Assembly (NCBI RefSeq): GCF_012935715.1
Contig: NZ_CP052860.1
Coordinates: 1,984,001-2,048,000, forward strand
Direction of reading: 5' to 3'
DNA from: Pseudomonas sp. ADAK13
Lineage (GTDB): Bacteria > Pseudomonadota > Gammaproteobacteria > Pseudomonadales > Pseudomonadaceae
DNA: 64,000 bases
Position 1 is the stretch's first letter. The number at the start of each line of letters is the position of its first letter. The translations under genes were made by a program, and so were the position numbers. The notes beneath the pieces are model-generated. The model saw nothing but the letters and a program-made list of their open reading frames with translations, did not search any database and was not told the DNA's origin. Positions 9,141 to 17,427 of the stretch are shown here, piece after piece.

Positions 9141-9935
9141 ATGACTATTTCTGTATTCCGTCGCACGTTACTGGTTGGCACGTTGGGGCTGGCGCTAGGC
9201 GCCGGGTGGCTCGGTCAGGCAGTGGCCGGCGAGCAGTTGGATAACATCAAGAAAGCCGGCGAAATCAAGATTGGCCTGGAAGGCACCTACCCGCCGTTCA
9301 GCTTCGTCGATGAAAGCGGCAAGCTCAGCGGTTTCGAGGTCGAGTTGTCTGAAGCCCTGGCCAAGAAGCTGGGCGTCAAGGTCAAGCTGCAAGCCACTCC
9401 GTGGGACGGCATTCTCGCCGCCCTGGAATCCAAGCGCCTGGACGCGGTCGTCAACCAGGTGACCATCTCCGACGCGCGCAAGGCAAAGTATGATTTCTCC
9501 ACGCCGTACACCGTCTCCGGTATTCAGGCGCTGACCCTGGCGAAGAACGTCGACACCATCAAGACCGCCGACGACCTGGCCGGCAAGAAAATCGGTGTGG
9601 GCCTGGGCACCAACTACGAACAATGGCTCAAGGAAAACCAACCGAAAGCCATCGTCAAAACCTACAACGATGACCCAACCAAGTTCCAGGACCTGCGCAT
9701 CGGCCGTGTCGACGCCATCCTGATCGACCGCCTGGCCGCGCTGGAATACGCCAAGAAAGCCAAGGACACCGCCGCTGCAGGCGCTGCGTTCTCCCGCCAG
9801 GAAGCCGGCATTGCCCTGCGCAAAGGCGAGCCTGAACTGCTGGCTGCGGTGAACAAGGCCCTCGACGAACTGCGTGCCGACGGTACCTTGAAGAAGCTGT
9901 CCGAGAAGTACTTCAACGCTGACGTTACTCAATAA
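9141..9935 (+). CDS. tcyJ: Cystine ABC transporter, periplasmic binding protein
   Basis: Periplasmic solute-binding protein (264 residues, SBP_bac_3 family) that captures cystine for the TcyLN importer. A signal peptide occupies about residues 1-29 (MTISVFRRTLLVGTLGLALGAGWLGQAVA). The mature start EQLDNIKKAGEIKIGLEGTYPPFSFVDESGKLSGFEVEL is typical of FliY/TcyJ, with the amino-acid-binding LEGTYPPF and LESKRLDAVVNQVTISDARK stretches. Its stop codon overlaps the tcyL start (TAATG). With dcyD and the two genes after it, this is the complete cystine/D-cysteine uptake set. An AT-rich sulfur-type promoter lies upstream. Confidence 0.93.
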   Translation: MTISVFRRTLLVGTLGLALGAGWLGQAVAGEQLDNIKKAGEIKIGLEGTYPPFSFVDESGKLSGFEVELSEALAKKLGVKVKLQATPWDGILAALESKRLDAVVNQVTISDARKAKYDFSTPYTVSGIQALTLAKNVDTIKTADDLAGKKIGVGLGTNYEQWLKENQPKAIVKTYNDDPTKFQDLRIGRVDAILIDRLAALEYAKKAKDTAAAGAAFSRQEAGIALRKGEPELLAAVNKALDELRADGTLKKLSEKYFNADVTQ

Positions 9936-10600
9936 TGGAAGCAGGTTTCCAACTCGCGCTGGACTCCGCGCCCTTTCTGCTCAAGGGCGCGTATTTCACG
10001 GTAATTCTTAGCCTTGGCGGGATGTTTTTCGGCTTGCTGCTGGGCTTTGGCCTGGCCTTGATGCGCCTGTCGCGCTTCAAGTTGCTGAGCTGGATCGCCC
10101 GGGTCTATGTGTCGTTCTTTCGCGGCACGCCCTTGCTGGTACAGCTGTTCCTGATCTACTACGGCTTGCCGCAAGTGGGCATCGAGCTGGATCCGATCCC
10201 GGCGGCCATGATCGGCTTCTCGCTGAACATGGCCGCTTATGCCTGTGAAATCCTGCGTGCCGCCATCGGTTCCATCGAGCGCGGCCAGTGGGAAGCTGCG
10301 GCCAGTATCGGCATGACCCGTGCGCAGACCCTGCGCCGGGCCATCCTGCCACAGGCCATGCGCACGGCCTTGCCGCCGTTGGGCAACAGCTTTATTTCCC
10401 TGGTCAAGGACACCGCCCTGGCCGCCACCATCCAGGTGCCGGAGTTGTTCCGCCAGGCGCAACTGGTCTCGGCCCGTACCTTCGAAATTTTCACCATGTA
10501 TCTGTCCGCCGCCTTGATCTACTGGATTCTTGCCAGCGTTCTGGCGCACGTGCAAAACCGCCTGGAAGCACGAGTCAACCGGCATGACCTGGAGTCTTGA
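9935..10600 (+). CDS. tcyL: Cystine ABC transporter permease
   Basis: Inner-membrane permease of the His/Glu/Gln/Arg/opine family, 221 residues. It has about five membrane helices and the cytoplasmic EAA loop contacting the ATPase (QWEAAASIGMTRAQTLRRAILPQAMRTALPPLGNSFISLVKDTAL, about residues 111-155). The start ATG shares one base with the tcyJ stop codon, so translation is coupled. It is followed after 3 nt by the ATPase gene. The product probably forms a homodimer, since only one permease gene is present. Confidence 0.93.
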   Translation: MEAGFQLALDSAPFLLKGAYFTVILSLGGMFFGLLLGFGLALMRLSRFKLLSWIARVYVSFFRGTPLLVQLFLIYYGLPQVGIELDPIPAAMIGFSLNMAAYACEILRAAIGSIERGQWEAAASIGMTRAQTLRRAILPQAMRTALPPLGNSFISLVKDTALAATIQVPELFRQAQLVSARTFEIFTMYLSAALIYWILASVLAHVQNRLEARVNRHDLES

Positions 10601-10603
10601 AGC

Positions 10604-11350
10604 ATGATCGTGGTTGAAAAACTGACCAAACAATTCAAGGGTCAGGTGGTGCTTAACGGGATCGACCTTGAGGTCAAGGAAGGCGAAGTCGTCGCCATCA
10701 TCGGCCCCAGCGGTTCCGGCAAGACCACCTTGCTGCGCTGCCTGAATTTCCTCGAAGAACCCACCAGTGGCCGGATCAAGGTCGGTGACATCGAGATCGA
10801 CAGCAGCCGCCCGCTCAACCAGCAGCAAAACCTGGTGCGGCGCCTGCGCCAGCACGTGGGTTTTGTGTTCCAGAACTTCAACCTGTTCCCCCACCGCACC
10901 GCCCTGGAGAACGTCATCGAAGGCCCGATCGTGGTCAAGAAGATGCCCCGGGCCGCCGCAGATGCCCTCGGCCGCAAGCTATTGGCCAGGGTTGGCCTGG
11001 CGGGCAAGGAAGACGCCTACCCACGGCGCCTGTCCGGCGGGCAGCAGCAACGGGTAGCGATTGCCCGGGCATTGGCGATGGAGCCGGAGGTGATCCTGTT
11101 CGATGAACCGACCTCGGCCCTGGACCCGGAGCTGGTAGGCGAAGTGCTGGCGACCATTCGCAGCCTCGCTGAAGAAAACCGCACCATGGTCATCGTGACC
11201 CACGAGATGAGTTTTGCGCGGGACGTGGCCAACCGGGTGATCTTCTTCGACAAGGGGGTGATCGTTGAACAGGGCGAAGCCAAGGCACTGTTCGCCAACC
11301 CGAAAGAAGAACGTACCCGGCAGTTTCTCAGCAAGTTCATCAACAACTAA
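10604..11350 (+). CDS. tcyN: Cystine ABC transporter ATP-binding protein
   Basis: Cytosolic ATPase (248 residues) that powers the TcyJLN cystine importer. Walker A GPSGSGKT is at residues 34-41, the signature LSGGQQQR at about 144, Walker [14 protein letters not shown] at about 163 and the switch His in VTHE at about 199. These are typical of polar amino-acid ABC ATPases (YecC type). It is the last gene of dcyD?-tcyJ-tcyL-tcyN; a GNRA-capped hairpin lies 37 nt after the stop. Substrate is inferred from the cluster, not from this protein. Confidence 0.93.
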   Translation: MIVVEKLTKQFKGQVVLNGIDLEVKEGEVVAIIGPSGSGKTTLLRCLNFLEEPTSGRIKVGDIEIDSSRPLNQQQNLVRRLRQHVGFVFQNFNLFPHRTALENVIEGPIVVKKMPRAAADALGRKLLARVGLAGKEDAYPRRLSGGQQQRVAIARALAMEPEVILFDEPTSALDPELVGEVLATIRSLAEENRTMVIVTHEMSFARDVANRVIFFDKGVIVEQGEAKALFANPKEERTRQFLSKFINN

Positions 11351-11687
11351 CGTGCGCCCATCGCTTGTAAGAAACTTCGCTTTATAGAGTTGCCGAAAGG
11401 CAACTCGCCTCTTTAGTGTTTTTTGGGAAAAGCCCTTTATTCACTGGGTAAAAGTCACCTCGAAACACGCACTTGCAGCGCCCCGCCAGTCAGACCCTTC
11501 TGAATAATCCATAACCCCCTGTTTGCCCCGCCCAGCCTCTTGACGCCAACTAACCGAGCCTCTTATCTAACGCCCAGAGGATTGGATCCATTCTGGTTTT
11601 TCATTAAATCGTTCCTTTCGGACTACGTCGCCCGCCCGCGCTTAATGTCCGGAACGATTGCTGCTGGCTGCATCAAGGAGATTATTT
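11351..11687. other. Intergenic stretch with a GNRA-loop hairpin
   Basis: 337 nt without a gene. At 11387-11406 GAGTTGCC-GAAA-GGCAACTC forms a perfect 8-bp stem with a GAAA tetraloop, followed about 15 nt later by a T-run (GTGTTTTTTGGG). It is a likely transcript end for tcyJLN. The rest is a C-rich leader up to the ribosome site AAGGAG at 11675-11680, in which I see no further motif. Confidence 0.55.
11387..11406 (+). terminator. Stem-loop after tcyN
   Basis: Perfect 8-bp stem with a GAAA loop and a delayed T-rich tail; probable but non-canonical terminator because the T-run is not adjacent to the stem. Confidence 0.5.
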
Positions 11688-12473
11688 ATGACGCGTATTT
11701 CCCCCCCCGCGCTGCTCACTGCCCCGACCTTGCCTGAGGCCCATCGAGAGGGTATCAATGCCCTCGCCGCCACCCACCTGCAGGTCGATATCGCGCCTTA
11801 CGATGGCATGGACGAGGGCGACCTGATCGAGTTGTTCTGGAACAACTGCTTTGCGGCTTCCCGACGCATCACCGCCGGCAAAATCGGCATGCCCACTCGC
11901 CTGCGGGTGCCGGAAAGCTTTGTGCTGGATGGCGAGGCACGGATTCATTACCGGGTCATGCAAGTCGGCCACGGCCCGGCGCGTTCGGCGACCACCCGGG
12001 TGCAGGTCAAGACTGATTATCCCGGCGGCCACCCTTCTGCATTGAGTAACGACGAAAACCAGAACCTGGCCGCCGTCGGCCTGCCCGAGACCATTCGCCG
12101 CCACGGCGTCAACAGCAGCCAGATCCGTCGTGGCGTACCGTTGACCATCGAGCCGTACCTGAACATGGCGACCGATGACGAAATCACCCTGCGCTGGGGT
12201 GACGTGCGCCTGGACCTGCCGAAGATCCAGGCCGGCGATGTGGGCAAGGCGGTGCAGGTGTGGGTGCCGTCGGCGATCATCATCGAGGCCGGAGATGACC
12301 ATCGCCTCGAAGTGACCTACTGCATTCTCGACCGGGTCGGCAACAATTCGCGCTGGGCACCAACCCGCACCTTGCGCATCGCTGCGCTCGTTCCCCAGGC
12401 CCCGGCCAGTCCCGCCAAGGCCCCGCTGGTCTACCAACCCCGCCGCCCCGGCTCACCTTGTGAACCCGGGTGA
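11688..12473 (+). CDS. Hypothetical protein with two tandem Ig-like domains
   Basis: A 261-residue protein I cannot assign to a characterised family. The start ATG 11688 has AAGGAG 7 nt upstream. Two homologous segments are visible, about residues 29-108 and 145-235. Each follows the plan PY-x-M-x-D-x(2)-L-x-W, then a AG-(K/D)-(I/V)-G hinge, (R/V)-VP, an acidic G-(E/D) turn, Y-(R/C)-(V/I)-x-(Q/D), and an S-R/(R-S)-A-x-T-R end. The pattern suggests duplicated beta-sandwich (Ig-like) domains, as in repeat-rich Pseudomonas hypothetical proteins. No signal peptide or membrane segment is seen; the tail (about 236-261) is proline-rich and disordered. It lies between cystine uptake and the sfnB operon but has a separate leader. 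Confidence 0.75.
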   Translation: MTRISPPALLTAPTLPEAHREGINALAATHLQVDIAPYDGMDEGDLIELFWNNCFAASRRITAGKIGMPTRLRVPESFVLDGEARIHYRVMQVGHGPARSATTRVQVKTDYPGGHPSALSNDENQNLAAVGLPETIRRHGVNSSQIRRGVPLTIEPYLNMATDDEITLRWGDVRLDLPKIQAGDVGKAVQVWVPSAIIIEAGDDHRLEVTYCILDRVGNNSRWAPTRTLRIAALVPQAPASPAKAPLVYQPRRPGSPCEPG

Positions 12474-12487
12474 CAGACCTTCTATGC

Positions 12488-12540
12488 ATATTCCTAAAAG
12501 TTAGTTTATTAAAAAATTTAACACGCTTAGGGTATATGCA
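12488..12540 (+). promoter_or_regulatory. AT-rich promoter/CysB-type element before the sfnB operon
   Basis: ATATTCCTAAAAG at 12488-12500 is followed by an almost pure A/T run to about 12521 and a possible -10 (TATATG, 12533-12538). The same ATATTCCTAAA core occurs at 43232 before the sulfate-ester receptor, and variants occur at other sulfur genes. Control by CysB is inferred. Confidence 0.55.
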
Positions 12541-12595
12541 CCGGACCACCGGACATTCCTGATTTTTTTATCTTTTCAACGGATGTGAGGTAGGT

Positions 12596-12658
12596 ATGGT
12601 CAAAATTACCCCGGTGCGTAACGCCAGGGCATTGCGTGCAGCCAAGGAGCGGCGCTGA
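12596..12658 (+). CDS. 20-codon leader ORF coupled to sfnB
   Basis: ATG 12596 opens a 20-residue basic peptide (MVKITPVRNA...) ending in TGA at 12656-12658. A ribosome site (GTGAGG, 12585-12590) lies 5 nt upstream. The stop overlaps the ATG of the oxidoreductase in the arrangement TGATG, so the downstream gene should be translationally coupled. Arg, Lys and Ala dominate; there is no Cys or Met run, so classical sulfur attenuation is not evident. The peptide may be functional or the ORF may only load ribosomes. Confidence 0.5.
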   Translation: MVKITPVRNARALRAAKERR

Positions 12659-13899
12659 TGTCTAACTTGGCACAAACACCCCCCCAGAGTGATCTGGACG
12701 TCGCCCCGCTGTTGTTGCCCGCCAAGGTGCTGCGCAACGACGCCGAGGCCCTGAGCGCTGCTCATGAGCTGGCACAGGCTGCACGCCTGCAAGCGGCCAG
12801 GCGCGATCAGCAACGCAAACTGCCCTGGGCTGAAATCGAGCATTTCACCCGCAGCGGCCTGGGCAGCATTTCCATTCCCCGTGAGTACGGCGGCCCGCAA
12901 GTGTCCTTCGTGACCCTGGCCGAGGTGTTCGCGATCATCAGCGCGGCCGACCCGGCGCTGGGGCAAATCCCGCAGAACCATTTCGGCATCCTGCACGTGC
13001 TGCAAGGGGCGGCCAGCGAGCGCCAGAAAAAGCAGCTGTTCCAGAGCGTGCTCGAGGGTTGGCGCATCGGTAACGGCGGCCCGGAACGCGGCACCAAAAA
13101 CACCCTGGACCTCAAGGCGCGCATTACCGCCAAGGACGACGGCTACGTCATCAGCGGCCAGAAGTTCTACTCCACCGGTGCGCTGTTCGCCCACTGGGTG
13201 GCGGTCAAGGCGTTGAACGATGACGGCAAAGTCGTCATGGCGTTCGTGCGCCGTGGCACCGAAGGCCTGCGTATCGTCGATGACTGGTCAGGCTTTGGCC
13301 AACGCACCACCGCCAGCGGCACAGTGTTGCTGGATCAAGTGGCGGTGGACGCCGAACTGGTGGTGGAAACCTGGCGACTCGGCGAAACACCGGGCATCCA
13401 GGGTGCAGTCTCGCAATTGATCCAGGCGGCCATCGACGCCGGCATCGCCCGTGGCGCGATCGACGACACCATCAGCTTTGTACGCGAACGCTCGCGGCCC
13501 TGGATCGACGCCAAGGTCGAACGGGCCAGCGATGACCTGTATGTGATCGCCGATATCGGCAAGCTGAAAATCGAACTGCACGCAGCCGAAGCGCTGTTGC
13601 GCAAGGCGGGCCAGGTGCTGGACCAAGTCAGTGCCGCGCCGATCACCGCGCAGTCCGCGGCTCGTGCCTCGATTGCCGTGGCCGAAGCCAAGGTGCTGAC
13701 CACCGAGATTTCCCTGCTCGCCAGCGAAAAGCTGTTCGAGCTGGCCGGCAGCCGCGCGACCCTCGCCGAATTCAACCTCGACCGCCACTGGCGCAACGCC
13801 CGGGTGCACACCCTGCACGACCCGGTGCGCTGGAAGTATCACGCGGTGGGCGCTTACCACCTCAACGGCACTTTACCTGCCCGACATTCCTGGATTTAA
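12658..13899 (+). CDS. sfnB: SfnB-family sulfur acquisition oxidoreductase (DszC-like), copy 1
   Basis: Cytosolic flavin-dependent oxidoreductase of the acyl-CoA dehydrogenase fold, 413 residues, in the SfnB/DszC branch whose members oxygenate sulfur compounds with FMNH2. It has an N-terminal helical domain (about 25-145) with GQIPQNHFG (His108), a beta domain (about 150-245: GQKFYSTGALFAHW, GFGQRTTASGTVLLDQV) and a C-terminal helical domain ending in DRHWRNARVHTLHDPVRWKY. That end, with its two His, is shared with DszC and replaces the catalytic Glu of true acyl-CoA dehydrogenases. It is first in a run with a paralogue and a DszA-like monooxygenase, then methionine-type transport genes. Substrate unknown; sulfones, sulfoxides or thioethers are plausible. 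Confidence 0.88.
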   Translation: MSNLAQTPPQSDLDVAPLLLPAKVLRNDAEALSAAHELAQAARLQAARRDQQRKLPWAEIEHFTRSGLGSISIPREYGGPQVSFVTLAEVFAIISAADPALGQIPQNHFGILHVLQGAASERQKKQLFQSVLEGWRIGNGGPERGTKNTLDLKARITAKDDGYVISGQKFYSTGALFAHWVAVKALNDDGKVVMAFVRRGTEGLRIVDDWSGFGQRTTASGTVLLDQVAVDAELVVETWRLGETPGIQGAVSQLIQAAIDAGIARGAIDDTISFVRERSRPWIDAKVERASDDLYVIADIGKLKIELHAAEALLRKAGQVLDQVSAAPITAQSAARASIAVAEAKVLTTEISLLASEKLFELAGSRATLAEFNLDRHWRNARVHTLHDPVRWKYHAVGAYHLNGTLPARHSWI

Positions 13900-13924
13900 C
13901 CGACCAGACCTCTGGAGAATACGC

Positions 13925-15118
13925 ATGACCCTTTCTCATCACGTCGCGGTTATTACCAGCGATGAACAAGCCCTTATTGTCGCCAGTGACCTGGCCGAAG
14001 ACTTCCGCCGCGACAGCGCCCTGCGTGACCGCGAACGCCGCCTGCCCTTGCCTGAGTTGGACGTGTTTTCCCGCTCCGGCCTGTGGGGCATCAGCGTACC
14101 CAGGGAGTTCGGTGGTGCCGGCGTTTCCAACGTCACCCTGGCCAAGGTCACGGCACTGATTGCCCAGGCGGATGCGTCCCTGGGGCAGATCCCGCAAAAC
14201 CACTTTTATGCCCTCGAAGTGCTGCGGGTGAACGGCAGCCCGGCGCAGCAAAAACGCCTGTACGCCGAAGTGCTCGCCGGCCAACGCTTCGGCAATGCCC
14301 TGGCAGAACTGGGCACCAAGACCGCCCACGACCGCATCACCAAGATCACCCGCGACGGTGACGGTTTCCGTATCACCGGCCGCAAGTTCTACTCGACCGG
14401 CGCGATCTACGCCCAACGTATTCCCACTTCCGTGGTGGACGAAAACGGTGTGCAGCAACTGGCCTTTGTCACCCGTGACAGCGAGGGCCTGAGCGTGATC
14501 GACGACTGGAGCGGCTTCGGCCAGCGCACCACCGGCAGCGGTTCGGTGGTGTTCGATAACGTGTGGGTCGCGGCCCAGGACGTCATCCCGTTCCAGAGCG
14601 CCTTCGAACGCCCGACCACCGTCGGCCCGCTGGCGCAGATCCTTCACGCCGCCATCGACACCGGCATCGCCCGCGCCGCCTATGAAGATGCCCTGCACTT
14701 CGTGCGCACCAAAACCCGGCCATGGATCGATGCCACCAGCGACAAGGCAACGGAAGACCCACTGACCCTGAAAAGCTTCGGCCACCTGAGCATCCGCCTG
14801 CACGCCACCGAGGCATTGCTGGAACGCTCCGGTGAGTTCCTCGACCGCGCCCAGGCCGACAGCAATGCCGACTCCGTCGCCGCCGCATCCATCGCGGTCG
14901 CCGAAGTGCGCGCCCTGAGTACGGAGATTTCCCTGGCCGCCGGCAGCACCCTGTTCGAACTCGCCGGCAGCCAGGCAACCCTCGCCGAACACGGCCTGGA
15001 CCGCCACTGGCGCAACGCCCGGGTGCACACCCTGCACGACCCGGTGCGCTGGAAGTACTTTGCTGTGGGCAACTACTACCTCAACGATGAAAACCCGCCA
15101 CTGCGGGGGACTATCTGA
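13925..15118 (+). CDS. SfnB-family sulfur acquisition oxidoreductase (DszC-like), copy 2
   Basis: Paralogue of the preceding gene, 397 residues, with the same fold and marks: GQIPQNHFYAL, TGRKFYSTGAIYAQRIP, WSGFGQRTTGSGSVVFDNVWV and the C-terminal DRHWRNARVHTLHDPVRWKYFAVGNYYLND. The two proteins are colinear and clearly arose by duplication, but their N-termini and substrate-pocket segments (around residues 225-310) differ. They may therefore act on successive intermediates or form a heteromer. GGAG precedes the start. The stop overlaps the next gene in TGATG, so all three oxygenase genes are probably one transcript. A reduced-flavin supplier is not encoded in the window. Confidence 0.88.
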   Translation: MTLSHHVAVITSDEQALIVASDLAEDFRRDSALRDRERRLPLPELDVFSRSGLWGISVPREFGGAGVSNVTLAKVTALIAQADASLGQIPQNHFYALEVLRVNGSPAQQKRLYAEVLAGQRFGNALAELGTKTAHDRITKITRDGDGFRITGRKFYSTGAIYAQRIPTSVVDENGVQQLAFVTRDSEGLSVIDDWSGFGQRTTGSGSVVFDNVWVAAQDVIPFQSAFERPTTVGPLAQILHAAIDTGIARAAYEDALHFVRTKTRPWIDATSDKATEDPLTLKSFGHLSIRLHATEALLERSGEFLDRAQADSNADSVAAASIAVAEVRALSTEISLAAGSTLFELAGSQATLAEHGLDRHWRNARVHTLHDPVRWKYFAVGNYYLNDENPPLRGTI

Positions 15119-16470
15119 TGGCGAAGAAAAAGATCCTGCTCAATGCCTTCAACATGAACTGCATCGGGCATATCAACCATGGCCTGTGGACCCATCCACG
15201 GGACAACTCGACCCAGTACAAAACCATCGAGTACTGGACCGAACTGGCGCAGTTGCTGGAACGCGGGCTGTTTGACGGCCTGTTCATCGCCGACATCGTC
15301 GGGGTGTATGACGTCTACCAGAACTCGGTGGACGTGCCGCTCAAAGAGTCGATCCAGCTGCCGGTCAACGACCCGTTGCTGTTGGTCTCGGCCATGGCCG
15401 CCGTCACCAAAAACCTCGGCTTCGGCCTCACCGCCAACCTCACCTACGAACCGCCGTATCTGTTCGCCCGGCGCATGTCCACGCTCGATCACCTGAGCCG
15501 TGGCCGGGTGGGCTGGAACATCGTCACCGGCTACCTCGACAGCGCCGCCAAGGCCATGGGCCTCACCGAGCAGGTCGAGCATGACCGGCGCTACGACCAG
15601 GCCGACGAATACCTGGAAGTGCTCTACAAACTCTGGGAAGGCAGTTGGGAAAACGACGCGGTGATCAACGACCCGCAGGCGCGGGTGTATGCCCAGCCAG
15701 AGAAGGTGCACAAGGTCGAGCACAAGGGCGAGTTCTATCAGGTGGAGGGTTATCACCTGTGCGAGCCGTCGCCGCAGCGTACGCCGGTGCTGTTCCAGGC
15801 GGGCAGTTCGGACCGTGGTTTGCTGTTCGCCGGGCGCCATGCCGAGTGCGTGTTCATCAGCGGGCAGAACAAGGCCTCGACCAAGATCCAAGTGGACAAG
15901 GTGCGCGCCAGCGCCGTGGAAGCCGGGCGCAACCCGGACGATATCAAGGTGTTCATGGGCCTGAACGTGATTGTCGGCGCCACCGAAGAAGCGGCGTGGG
16001 CCAAGCACGCCGAGTACCTGAGGCATGCCAGCGCGGAAGCCGGCGTGGCGCATTTCTCGGCCTCCACCGCGATTGATTTTTCCCAATACGAACTGGATGA
16101 ACCGATCCAGTACGTGAAGAGCAACGCCATCCAGTCGGCGACCAAGAACCTGCAAAACAACGACTGGACCCGACGCAAGTTGCTCGAACAACACGCCCTC
16201 GGCGGCCGCTACATCACCCTGGTGGGTTCGCCTGCGCAGGTGGCTGACGAGCTGGAGTCATGGATCAGCGAAACCGGCCTGGATGGCTTCAACCTGACGC
16301 GCATCGTCACCCCGGAAAGCTACGTCGACTTCATCGAACTGGTGGTGCCGGAACTGCAGCGCCGGGGCTCGTACAAGACCGCGTATGAGACCGGGACGTT
16401 GCGGGAAAAAGTCTTCCAGCACTCAGCGCACTTACCTGAGCGACACACCGGTTCCACCTACCGCCACTGA
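15118..16470 (+). CDS. FMNH2-dependent monooxygenase, NtaA/SnaA/DszA family (LLM class)
   Basis: Bacterial-luciferase-like flavin monooxygenase of 450 residues, the length of DszA, SnaA and NtaA. Typical stretches are KILLNAFNMNCIGHINHGLWTHPRD (residues 5-29), LLERGLFDGLFIADIVGVYDVY, DHLSRGRVGWNIVTGYLDSAAKAMG and PQRTPVLFQAGSSDRGLLFAGRHAECVFISG. DszA opens sulfone rings by C-S cleavage and SnaA/NtaA oxidise other substrates, so a sulfone- or thioether-cleaving role is inferred from the coupled DszC-like genes. Translation is coupled to the previous gene (TGATG). A REP doublet follows, then metQ. The exact substrate is unknown. Confidence 0.88.
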   Translation: MAKKKILLNAFNMNCIGHINHGLWTHPRDNSTQYKTIEYWTELAQLLERGLFDGLFIADIVGVYDVYQNSVDVPLKESIQLPVNDPLLLVSAMAAVTKNLGFGLTANLTYEPPYLFARRMSTLDHLSRGRVGWNIVTGYLDSAAKAMGLTEQVEHDRRYDQADEYLEVLYKLWEGSWENDAVINDPQARVYAQPEKVHKVEHKGEFYQVEGYHLCEPSPQRTPVLFQAGSSDRGLLFAGRHAECVFISGQNKASTKIQVDKVRASAVEAGRNPDDIKVFMGLNVIVGATEEAAWAKHAEYLRHASAEAGVAHFSASTAIDFSQYELDEPIQYVKSNAIQSATKNLQNNDWTRRKLLEQHALGGRYITLVGSPAQVADELESWISETGLDGFNLTRIVTPESYVDFIELVVPELQRRGSYKTAYETGTLREKVFQHSAHLPERHTGSTYRH

Positions 16471-16477
16471 ACCAAAA

Positions 16478-16565
16478 TGTGGGAGCTGGCTTGCCTGCGA
16501 TTGCGGAGTGTCAGTTGAAGAAATGTCGCTGACCCACCGCTATCGCAGGCAAGCCAGCTCCCACA
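16478..16565. repeat. REP doublet, class GTGGGAGCTGGCTTGCCTGCGAT
   Basis: TGTGGGAGCTGGCTTGCCTGCGA at the left and its complement at the right, with an unrelated spacer. It sits inside the sulfur operon between the monooxygenase and metQ and could attenuate or stabilise the transcript. Confidence 0.92.
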
Positions 16566-16611
16566 GTTGACCGAGTTGCTCACACAAATACCTTATGACT
16601 GGAAATCCACT

Positions 16612-17427
16612 ATGAAAAAAACATTGCTCAGCCACCCAGTCAAAGCACTGGCTCTCGCCCTCGGATTGTTCAGCTCGGCGGTATTCGCCGCTGACGCTCC
16701 CTTGAAAGTCGGCACCACCGCCGCCTTCGCCATTCCCCTGGAGGCCGCCGTCGAAGAGGCCGGCAAACAGGGTTTGAAAGTCGAACTGGTGGAGTTCACC
16801 GATTGGATCGCACCCAATGTCAGCCTGGCGGCCGGCGATATCGACGTGAACTACTTCCAGCACATCCCGTTTTTGGAAAACGCCAAGGCCGCTGCAGGCT
16901 TTGACCTGGTGCCGTACGCGCCGGGCATCATCAACAACGTCGGGCTGTATTCGAAGAAGTACAAGAGCATCAACGACCTGCCCCAGGGCGCCAGCGTGGC
17001 GATTGCCAACGACCCGATCAACAGCGGTCGCGGCTTGCAACTGCTGGCCAAGGCCGGCTTGATCACGCTCAAGCCGGGCGTGGGCTACAAGGCCACTGAA
17101 GAAGACATCGTCACCAACCCGAAGAAGATCAAGATCCTGCAAGTCGAAGCCGTGCAACTGGTGCGCGCTTATGACGACGCCGACCTGGTGCAGGGCTACC
17201 CGGCGTATATCCGCCTGTCCAAGACCTTCGATGCCGAGTCGGCGCTGCTGTTCGACGGCCTCGACCACCCGGAATACGTGATCCAGTTCGTGATCCAGCC
17301 CAAGAGCAAAACCGACCCGCGTGTGATCAAGTTCGTCGACATCTACCAGCACTCGCCGGTGGTGCGCGCCGCGTTGGATAAATCCCTTGGCAAGCTCTAC
17401 CAAGTGGGCTGGGAAGATAAAAAATGA
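16612..17427 (+). CDS. metQ: MetQ/NlpA-family substrate-binding protein
   Basis: Periplasmic binding protein for a methionine-type ABC importer, 271 residues from ATG 16612. The signal peptide ([26 protein letters not shown]) ends in Ala-x-Ala without a lipobox cysteine, so unlike E. coli MetQ it is probably soluble or only loosely held. The NlpA domain shows [30 protein letters not shown] and [20 protein letters not shown], the usual ligand loop. Its stop overlaps the metN start (ATGA). Linkage to sulfur oxygenases suggests the ligand may be a thioether or sulfoxide related to methionine, rather than methionine itself. Confidence 0.9.
   Translation: MKKTLLSHPVKALALALGLFSSAVFAADAPLKVGTTAAFAIPLEAAVEEAGKQGLKVELVEFTDWIAPNVSLAAGDIDVNYFQHIPFLENAKAAAGFDLVPYAPGIINNVGLYSKKYKSINDLPQGASVAIANDPINSGRGLQLLAKAGLITLKPGVGYKATEEDIVTNPKKIKILQVEAVQLVRAYDDADLVQGYPAYIRLSKTFDAESALLFDGLDHPEYVIQFVIQPKSKTDPRVIKFVDIYQHSPVVRAALDKSLGKLYQVGWEDKK

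Noticed and set aside
12474..12657. Sigma54 promoter before sfnB, expected if an SfnR-type activator controls it
   Set aside because: No GG-N10-GC element of the TGGCAC-N5-TTGC type was found by eye here or in the other sulfur gene leaders I checked.
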